NCBI GenBank assembly: GCA_041648755.1
Contig: JBAZOJ010000240.1
Location: 1 to 5,367, forward strand
Origin: JBAZOJ01 sp041648755
GTDB lineage: Bacteria; Planctomycetota; B143-G9
Length of the DNA: 5,367 nucleotides
Reading direction: 5' to 3'
Below, piece by piece: positions 1 through 4,410 of the stretch (the stretch's first letter is position 1; every line of letters begins with the position of its first letter). A program made the position numbers and the translations under genes. The notes below the pieces were generated by a model. The model was not told where the DNA came from, did no database searches, and saw only the letters and a list, made by a program, of their open reading frames with translations.

Positions 1-186
1 AGGGTGCAACTGTTGGAACACGGCCCGTGTGACACCGATGCGTGGTCTCGTCGGAGTGACTCTTTTCGGAGAATCCATCAGGCTCTGGGCGCTCACAGCT
101 ATCAACTCGGGACCGGCAATCCGACTCTCCGGAGTATCTGATCTGCTTCTCAACTGCGGTCAATGTGATGATCGGAAGGACGAAGA
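1..186. other. 5' segment, no supported gene
   Basis: I cannot support a gene here. The second forward frame stays open from base 2 to a TGA at 188-190 that overlaps the ATG of the next gene as ATGA. This would fit the 3' end of an upstream cistron coupled to it. However, the first forward frame is also open (to a TGA at 139-141), at least one reverse frame is open, and none of the translations resembles a family I know. An 8-base palindrome CTCCGGAG lies at about 128-135. A GGAAGG Shine-Dalgarno at 174-179 belongs to the next gene. Confidence 0.3.
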
Positions 187-1065
187 ATGAACCCACGCAC
201 GTGGAACGGACGTAGCCTCGCTTCATTAATGACCGCTGCCGGTTTCTTGATTATGACGCTGTCCGGAATCGTGGCCTTCATGGTTCCCCACGGACGTATT
301 GCCTATTGGACCGACTGGCGGTTCTTGGGTCTCGCCAAAGACAATTGGGCTGACATCCACGTTATCGGTTGTGTTCTGTTCCTCATTGCGGGCGGCTTCC
401 ATATCTATTTCAATTGGAGACCTCTTACCGGTTACTTCTTGGACAGGATAAAAGGCGGGATCAGGCTCACGAAGGAATTGGCGATCACCGTACTCGTGAT
501 GGTCTGTGTCGTCGTTGGAGCCATCTACCGTATCCCTCCACTGAGCTACATCTCCGGTTTGAGTGAGTCTGCCAAGAACTCGTGGGTCAGCCGTGAGTAC
601 GAGCCGCCGTTCGGTCGCGCGGAATTGGTGAGCTTTGCTTACTTCTGCAAGAAACAAGACATACCGCTGAATGAAGCCTCGGCAGCACTCGAAAAGGCGG
701 GCATGAAGATCGCCAGTCCCGAGAGTCCCTTGGCCGACATAGCCAGGAGCAACGGGATCAGCCCAGTGAGAATCTATGTGGCTATCAAACAGCTCGAAGG
801 AAAAGATGTCCGCAGAGACGACACGGCTCATCTAACGCCCCTCATGGTCGAGGAGAGATTTGCAGGATCTGGCATCGGCCGCAAGACACTCCTCGAGGTT
901 GCTGCCTCTATGAACCTGGATACCGCTACTATGAGAAAGAGGTTGGAGGCTATGAACCTTGAAGTGAAGGACGACGAATCCTTGAAACAGGCAGCAGAGC
1001 GCAACGGGCTCCAGCCCATCGAATTGCTCAAGGCCGTCCTGATCGAGAGTTACAAGCCGCGATAG
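187..1065 (+). CDS. DUF4405-type membrane protein, probable b-type cytochrome, with duplicated C-terminal repeat
   Basis: This 292-residue protein begins with a three-helix membrane domain: roughly residues 14-34, 54-76 and 97-116. Histidines sit at 35, 58 and 72. The last two lie 14 residues apart in the second helix, a spacing common for haem-b ligands, and fit the DUF4405 family of small b-type membrane electron carriers. After the third helix come two related soluble segments, about 142-200 and 230-284. Both follow the plan GR-x-x-L, a short helix, AL/RLE-x-x-(G/N)(M/L), then a stretch ending IA/AAxxNG-(I/L)-x-P. The ATG at 187 has GGAAGG at 174-179, about 8 bases upstream. The next gene follows after 42 bases and the pentahaem cytochrome after that, so the likely role is passing electrons between the quinone pool and periplasmic cytochromes. 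Family assignment is fairly secure; haem binding and role are inferred. Confidence 0.8.
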   Translation: MNPRTWNGRSLASLMTAAGFLIMTLSGIVAFMVPHGRIAYWTDWRFLGLAKDNWADIHVIGCVLFLIAGGFHIYFNWRPLTGYFLDRIKGGIRLTKELAITVLVMVCVVVGAIYRIPPLSYISGLSESAKNSWVSREYEPPFGRAELVSFAYFCKKQDIPLNEASAALEKAGMKIASPESPLADIARSNGISPVRIYVAIKQLEGKDVRRDDTAHLTPLMVEERFAGSGIGRKTLLEVAASMNLDTATMRKRLEAMNLEVKDDESLKQAAERNGLQPIELLKAVLIESYKPR

Positions 1066-1107
1066 TCGATAGGCACCGATCGATCCATCACCAAAAGGAG
1101 GTTGAAC

Positions 1108-1344
1108 ATGAAAACTTTGCGTCTGATACTTCTGGTGTTCGTAGTGACGGCTTTTTTCTTTACTAATGCCGCCTTTGCTGAAGAGTATTTCCTGGTCAAG
1201 AGCAAGTCGGGTATTCTGAGAATAGTGGACCACAACCCTAGAGGCGGCGCAACCGTCGTGAAGGGGCCCTTCAAGAGCAAACAGGATGCCCAGCAAGCGC
1301 TGAGCGAATTGAAAAAGAAGCAGTTTCCCAGACGAGGAGAGTAG
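1108..1344 (+). CDS. extJ: Small secreted ExtJ-like protein
   Basis: This 78-residue protein has an N-terminal signal peptide: positive start MKTLR, a hydrophobic core rich in Leu, Val and Phe, and a likely cleavage after AFA near residue 24. The mature part of about 54 residues opens with EEYFLVKSKSG, contains VVKGPFKSKQDAQQAL, and ends in a basic tail. It has no cysteine or histidine-rich haem site, so it is not a cytochrome. The start is the ATG at 1108, because AAAGGAGG (1094-1101) ends six bases before it. A TTG at 1102 directly abuts that Shine-Dalgarno and is an unlikely start. The gene lies one base from the pentahaem cytochrome, as I recall for ExtJ next to ExtKL in Geobacter ext clusters. 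The name rests on that context and remembered resemblance. The biochemical role of ExtJ is, to my knowledge, unassigned. Confidence 0.6.
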   Translation: MKTLRLILLVFVVTAFFFTNAAFAEEYFLVKSKSGILRIVDHNPRGGATVVKGPFKSKQDAQQALSELKKKQFPRRGE

Positions 1345-1345
1345 C

Positions 1346-2572
1346 TTGCCGAAGACAAACTCAATGCTTTACCATCGAGCCGAAACTTCGAAGTGGAGAT
1401 TGGGAATACTCACCGCGCTTTTTCTGCTCATGAGCGCCCCGGTCGTGCGCGGCGAAGCGCCCACCCAAGCGTCCACCGTAGACGAACTGATCAAAATGTT
1501 CGATTCGTCGAGCTGCAAGGAATGCCACGAGAAGATCTATGAACAGTGGGAGAAGTCACACCATGCCAGGCCCTTGATCGGTATGGATGACATGATGCTT
1601 TTAACCCAGTACCTCAAGAGAGTGGCTCGGCCGGACAAGCCCGCCGATCAGGCGGTCAAGAGCGATTTCCCGTGCTTCAAATGCCATTTTCCTCAGATCA
1701 AGTATGGAACCGATGCCGTTGCAGGGGAGATCGCCAGGGCCATGATCAACGGTGACAAGGCTACCATCCGCAAGCTGAACATTGGCTGCCTGGTGTGCCA
1801 CAACGAGAAAGCCGTTGTCCATGGACACCCGGAGAAGAATGTGGTCTACGGCAACAAAGATATACCCGACCACGAGGGTCATCCGGTCAAGAAGAGCCCT
1901 CTGCTCAAGAACTCATTGCTGTGCGGTCAATGCCATGGACTGGGTCCGGTTTTGGACTCTGCTGACATGCCGGTGCAATGCGCCACGCTGTACGGGAGCT
2001 ATCTCCATGCGTACATACCGTCCGGAGGCTCGAAGACCTGCCAGGAGTGCCACATGAAAGGTGGCGACCATTACATGCCACCGGATTTCAATAAGAGAGA
2101 CGATCTGTCCGCGCGCCTGAGGGAATCCCTGCCAATAGAGGTGGAGACTCTGCCCTATACTTTCCGTGCCCCGGACGAAAAGCTTCCCATGGTGGTGGTA
2201 AAGACGAAGATCACGAGCAAGGCCGGGCACCGGATCCCGGATGGCTGACCGTCGAAGACTCAGGTGGTCCTGGATGTGACCGCAAGCAGTCCCGACGGCA
2301 AAAAGATATTCGAGACATCGAGAATCTATACGAGTCAGGCAACCGATTCCCGCGGGACCCAGATGGTCCTGGGCCCGGAAAATAAATTGGGCCTCATCCG
2401 CGATACGAGCATCCAGCCCTTCGCCCCAAAGGAGGAGAGCATAGAAGTTCCCCTGCCCGCGGGCTTGCGGGACGCGGTGATCGAAGTCGACCTGACTTAT
2501 CGACCGAGGCCCGGGAACGTTTACCCCATTCACAAGGTGGTAAGAAAGGTGAGTCTCGATCAGACTCGATAG
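1346..2572 (+). CDS. extKL: Pentahaem c-type cytochrome, ExtKL-like, with predicted selenocysteine at residue 301
   Basis: This is a 408-residue periplasmic or exported cytochrome when the in-frame TGA at 2246-2248 is read as selenocysteine. A signal peptide (charged start, hydrophobic residues about 19-35) precedes five CXXCH haem sites at residues 57-61, 110-114, 148-152, 193-197 and 232-236. The TGA follows AGHRIPDG, a variant of the GHK(I/F)P(T/D)G motif that many multihaem cytochromes carry before a C-terminal beta domain. The frame continues for 107 residues of such a domain (VVLDVTASSPDGKKIFETSR, later VEVDLTYRPR) to a TAG. No Shine-Dalgarno serves the GTG at 2264, so separate translation of the tail is unlikely. 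The start is a TTG at 1346 with AGGAG at 1335-1339, six bases away; an in-frame ATG at 1364 is badly placed for it. Only one base separates it from extJ, suggesting coupling. I recall ExtKL of selenite/tellurite reduction clusters as the best match. A nonsense mutation is the alternative. Confidence 0.75.
2246..2280 (+). promoter_or_regulatory. Recoded UGA and bacterial SECIS-like hairpin
   Basis: The UGA is at 2246-2248. Sixteen bases later is the apical loop UGGU (2265-2268), closed by CAGG (2261-2264) with CCUG (2269-2272). The stem extends by a U-G pair (2260/2273) and, across a C/A mismatch, an A-U pair (2258/2275). A three-base lower stem, GUC 2251-2253 with GAC 2278-2280, is also possible. 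Bacterial SECIS elements usually have a short upper stem, a G in the first two loop positions and about 16-37 bases between UGA and loop. This hairpin meets all three, with the G at loop position 2. The loop is small and the stem short, so folding alone is not proof. Confidence 0.6.
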
Positions 2573-2666
2573 GGTTTGGGTCCGGTCATGGAAATACAGG
2601 TCTTACACGAGCGGGCGGCGCGCAACGGCACTTCTGCACCGGGCTTGGGACCATGCGATGGGAATA

Positions 2667-2716
2667 AGCGCTAAACGGCTGAAATGCGGTCCGCGGCGGT
2701 CAAGGCCGCTAGCGCT
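2667..2716. repeat. Imperfect inverted repeat between the cytochrome and the next gene
   Basis: AGCGCTA at 2667-2673 pairs with TAGCGCT at 2710-2716 (7 bp). After an AA/C bulge, CGGCT (2676-2680) pairs with GGCCG (2704-2708), the last pair being G-U. The loop of about 23 bases is GC-rich and contains its own short repeat, GCGGC 2693-2697 versus GCCGC 2705-2709, which competes with the outer fold. No U-run follows, so it does not look like an intrinsic terminator. It may be an RNA 3' end stabiliser or a REP-like element. The rest of the 2573-2795 gap holds only one other small hairpin. Confidence 0.45.
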
Positions 2717-2746
2717 TCGGACTGCGAAATCTCGAATTCCGGATTC

Positions 2747-2762
2747 GCCGATTTTCGTCGGC
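2747..2762. repeat. Small hairpin upstream of the small secreted protein gene
   Basis: GCCGA (2747-2751) and TCGGC (2758-2762) form a 5-bp stem around the loop TTTTCG. It ends 33 bases before the ATG of the next gene and could lie in its leader RNA. It is too short to call a terminator or riboswitch. Confidence 0.3.
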
Positions 2763-2795
2763 TAGACCGGATTATACAACGTGAAAGGAGAACAC

Positions 2796-3050
2796 ATGTC
2801 ATTGGTTAGAGTCGTCCAACTACTCTGTGTTATGGCCGTCTTGATCTTCGCGGCCTTACCCTCTCCTGCCGAGGCCGCTTGTGCGTGCTCTCGGGTAGGA
2901 CAATCAAATGGCTACTATTCGTATCCCTCCTCGTACGGAACATACGGATATGGCCCGGCTTACAGCCTTAAAGGCCAGACCAAGTCTATGCCTGCCAAGG
3001 CGAAAAAGGCCAAGAAGAAGTCGTCAAAGTCCAAGCCTATCGCGCAATAG
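2796..3050 (+). CDS. Small secreted Tyr/Gly/Ser-rich protein with Lys-rich tail, unknown function
   Basis: I do not recognise this 84-residue protein. A clear signal peptide (MSLVRV, hydrophobic core to about residue 22) ends in PSPAEA, with likely cleavage near residues 27-28. The mature protein starts with a CAC cysteine pair. A low-complexity Tyr/Ser/Gly stretch follows (YYSYPSSYGTYGYGPAY, about 43-59), then a strongly basic tail built from AKKAKKKSSKSK. The start is the ATG at 2796 with AAAGGAG (2784-2790) five bases upstream; a GTG at 2781 in the same frame would overlap that site and is rejected. It stands alone, more than 200 bases after the cytochrome and over 300 before the next gene. 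Composition suggests a small cell-surface or periplasmic structural or polyanion-binding protein, but that is guesswork. Confidence 0.7.
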   Translation: MSLVRVVQLLCVMAVLIFAALPSPAEAACACSRVGQSNGYYSYPSSYGTYGYGPAYSLKGQTKSMPAKAKKAKKKSSKSKPIAQ

Positions 3051-3091
3051 CGTGAGGGTGAGCTGAGACAATCGGGGCAGGCCCCCTGGCA

Positions 3092-3139
3092 GGCTTGAAT
3101 GGTGTTCGGGTGGGACCATGGGGCCATGTTATTCAAGCC
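3092..3139. repeat. 9-bp perfect inverted repeat
   Basis: GGCTTGAAT (3092-3100) and ATTCAAGCC (3131-3139) are perfect inverted copies, 30 bases apart. Inside lies a second nested repeat, CATGG (3117-3121) and CCATG (3124-3128). The arm spacing is too wide for a single ArsR dimer operator. It could be a long hairpin at the 3' end of the small secreted protein transcript, 41 bases after its stop, or a remnant of mobile DNA. Confidence 0.45.
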
Positions 3140-3198
3140 ACCTCAGTACAAGAACGGTTGACACATGGGCATGGCAACCCTTCTGACTGATCCTTACA

Positions 3199-3239
3199 GA
3201 TCGGGAGTACGCTCCTTCAAAGGGGAGCTGCTCCCGGTC
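3199..3239. other. Strong compound hairpin, candidate structured RNA
   Basis: The outer stem is GATCGGGAG (3199-3207) with CTCCCGGTC (3231-3239), nine pairs including one G-U. A TAC/TG internal loop follows. The inner stem is GCTCC (3211-3215) with GGAGC (3224-3228), extended by two U-G pairs to a four-base CAAA loop (3218-3221). Nearly all 41 bases are used. No U-run follows on either strand, so an intrinsic terminator is unlikely. It lies about 120 bases upstream of the first arsR start and could be a leader RNA structure, a small RNA or a protein-binding site. Confidence 0.45.
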
Positions 3240-3325
3240 AGCAACCAGCAGATCAAGATCATACGAACAGATTTTCCAGGGATATGGCTACGGGGGAGAA
3301 GGTTGTGAGGTGGCGCAACATTTTT

Positions 3326-3356
3326 CTTGACAACCGAGCCAGGAAATGGGATTCAT
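3326..3356 (+). promoter_or_regulatory. Candidate promoter of the first arsR
   Basis: A perfect TTGACA -35 box lies at 3327-3332 after a T-run. With an 18-base spacer the -10 would be ATTCAT (3351-3356), only three of six matches to TATAAT. Transcription would then begin close to the ATG at 3363, implying a very short leader. The same octamer CTTGACAA recurs upstream of the second arsR. Confidence 0.4.
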
Positions 3357-3385
3357 CGATGCATGTCGATCTATCGATTACATGA
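3353..3385. promoter_or_regulatory. TCGAT repeat cluster, candidate ArsR operator
   Basis: TCGAT occurs three times, at 3356-3360, 3366-3370 and 3374-3378. The outer two are embedded in ATCGAT palindromes, and the first in the 8-base palindrome CATCGATG (3354-3361). The outer ends, TCAT at 3353 and ATGA at 3382, are also inverted copies. The cluster covers the predicted -10 box and start codon of the first arsR, where an autorepressing ArsR dimer would be expected to bind. Which repressor binds is unknown. Confidence 0.35.
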
Positions 3386-3737
3386 CCTGACCACTTGCGC
3401 CGAGGCTTTCAAGGCTCTGTCCAATCCCAACCGGCTCGCCATCTTCCTGCACCTCCTTGCGTGCTGCCCGCCAGGCACCTCCTGCAGTTTCGATGAAGAG
3501 ATGAAACGATGCGTCGGTGACCTCGGAAAGGGGCTGAACATCGCGCAGTCCACCATCTCCCACCACATCAAGGAACTAAGGATGGTCGGACTGATTCACG
3601 TGGCAAAGAAAGGGCGGTACACCGAGTGTTGGGTTGACGGCGAGACAGTGGCACTCCTCGCGGATCTCTTGACCGGCCGGACTTCCATCGAAGGCCGTTG
3701 CGAGGACTTACCGCCGGGAGCAGTGTGCGAGAGATGA
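3363..3737 (+). CDS. arsR: ArsR/SmtB-family winged-helix repressor with unusual cysteine layout
   Basis: This 124-residue DNA-binding regulator probably senses a thiophilic metal or metalloid and lifts repression on binding it. The early helices include ALSNPNRLAIFLHLL (about 18-32). The helix-turn-helix spans about 50-77 with recognition helix AQSTISHHIKELRMVGL, and the wing is KKGRYTECWV. Eight cysteines lie at 12, 34, 35, 41, 50, 89, 113 and 122. The helix that normally carries ELCVC here reads KRCVGDL, with one cysteine, while CCPPGTSC forms an insertion before it. The sensing site therefore probably differs from the classic ArsR. The ATG at 3363 is preferred, but the nearest Shine-Dalgarno-like AGGAA (3341-3345) is 17 bases away, so initiation may be leaderless. 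A TTG at 3327 sits inside a -35-like TTGACA and is rejected. Context is the second arsR and acr3 downstream. Confidence 0.8.
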   Translation: MSIYRLHDLTTCAEAFKALSNPNRLAIFLHLLACCPPGTSCSFDEEMKRCVGDLGKGLNIAQSTISHHIKELRMVGLIHVAKKGRYTECWVDGETVALLADLLTGRTSIEGRCEDLPPGAVCER

Positions 3738-3840
3738 CCTCTGCCCGCGCTTTGGTCCTGGCGATTCACTCGCTTGGCTCGCTGCACTCTACCGCGAACG
3801 GGGCAGTATTTGGGTTTTGAATGCCTTTCTGGATTTTGGG

Positions 3841-3848
3841 CTTGACAA
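3841..3848 (+). promoter_or_regulatory. TTGACA-type element upstream of the second arsR
   Basis: CTTGACAA here repeats the octamer at 3326-3333. Allowing mismatches, similarity continues into a shared GG-n-AATG-n-G about 17-24 bases downstream of the octamer start. No good -10 box follows. The 172-base gap between the two arsR genes (3738-3909) otherwise shows no terminator. A weak TTCG/CGAA inverted repeat (3878-3881 and 3890-3893) could belong to an operator. Confidence 0.35.
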
Positions 3849-3909
3849 AGGTTCAGGGGAATGAGAAAGAGGAATTATTCGTTATGTGGCGAACTATCGG
3901 AGACGTACC

Positions 3910-4329
3910 ATGCGGGAATTCATGACCGTCGTGAGGGCTCTCGGCGACGAGAACAGAGTGCGGGCGCTCTTGGCTTTGCGCGGGACCGAACTCTGTCTGT
4001 GCCAACTCGTCCTGTTTCTGGGACTCGCTCCTTCGACGGTGTCCAAGCACATGTCCATCCTGAAGCAGGCGCGTCTCGTGGATTCACGCAAATCAGGCCG
4101 CTGGGTCTATTACCGTTTGGCCGGGAATGAAGACTCGCGCTCACCTGAGGCCCAAGGGGCGGTGCACTGGCTTCATCAATGCCTGACGAATCACCCCACC
4201 ATCAGGAAGGATGAAGAGAAACTGCGTGCAGTGCTTGAGTTGCATCCCCATGACGTATGCAAGATGGTCCATCAAGAAACGGGAAGGCTGGTCTGCGGCT
4301 CCGCCGCCCTGGAGACACTTGCCCGCTGA
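3910..4329 (+). CDS. arsR: ArsR-family arsenite-responsive repressor
   Basis: This 139-residue winged-helix repressor carries the classic trivalent-arsenic motif ELCLCQL, with cysteines at 29 and 31 in the first helix of the DNA-binding unit. LAPSTVSKHMSILKQARLV follows as the recognition helix (about 39-57), then the wing SRKSGRWVYYRL. Arsenite or antimonite binding to the cysteines is expected to release it from its operator and induce acr3, 81 bases downstream. A C-terminal extension has further cysteines at 91, 117 and 129. The start is chosen as the ATG at 3910 because GGAG (3899-3902) lies seven bases upstream. A GTG at 3886 would add eight residues and has only a distant GAGGA; an ATG at 3922 is also possible. 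It shares little with the neighbouring arsR outside the fold, so this is not a recent duplication. Confidence 0.9.
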   Translation: MREFMTVVRALGDENRVRALLALRGTELCLCQLVLFLGLAPSTVSKHMSILKQARLVDSRKSGRWVYYRLAGNEDSRSPEAQGAVHWLHQCLTNHPTIRKDEEKLRAVLELHPHDVCKMVHQETGRLVCGSAALETLAR

Positions 4330-4410
4330 CACGAGGCACGTGGGGCAACCGCAGATCGTCGAGAGCCACCCACTGTTCGGCCGAGCTAAGCGAAAAGGAG
4401 TCCCGCAGTC

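Larger units (their letters stand above)
3051..3362. other. 312-base intergenic region rich in inverted repeats
   Basis: No convincing gene is present. It holds a GGGG/CCCC mini-hairpin (3074-3085), a 9-bp perfect inverted repeat (3092-3100 with 3131-3139), a TTGACA at 3158-3163 without a recognisable -10 box, and a compound hairpin at 3199-3239. It ends with a TTGACA promoter element (3327-3332) and the beginning of a repeat cluster at the start of the first arsR. A 47-codon ORF at 3165-3308 lacks a ribosome binding site. The spacing of the structures suggests one transcription unit ends and another begins here, but no U-run terminator is visible. Confidence 0.6.

Noticed and set aside
226..831. 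Long reverse-strand ORF opposite the DUF4405 gene
   Set aside because: It mirrors a well-supported forward gene, has no recognisable domain, and is a by-product of moderately GC-rich codons. Other reverse-strand ORFs in the window were dismissed for the same reason.
1346..2248. A complete 300-residue cytochrome ending at the TGA
   Set aside because: The frame continues with family-like sequence, and a SECIS-like hairpin follows the TGA. Stopping here would cut the protein at the start of its C-terminal beta domain.
2264..2572. Separate small gene starting at GTG 2264
   Set aside because: There is no Shine-Dalgarno upstream, it has no signal peptide, and it is in the same frame as the cytochrome. 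It is best read as the cytochrome's C-terminal part.
2773..2778. TATACA as a -10 box for the small secreted protein gene
   Set aside because: Transcription would start within the Shine-Dalgarno, and no -35 box is visible.
3074..3085. GGGG/CCCC hairpin as an intrinsic terminator for the small secreted protein gene
   Set aside because: The stem is only four or five pairs and no U-run follows.
3158..3163. TTGACA as a full promoter
   Set aside because: No recognisable -10 box lies 16-18 bases downstream. A sigma-54 reading of the TGGCA at 3172-3176 lacks the downstream TTGC element.
3165..3308. 47-codon ORF with ATG at 3165
   Set aside because: It has no ribosome binding site, overlaps the 3199-3239 hairpin, and its translation resembles nothing I know. 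It cannot be excluded as a leader peptide.
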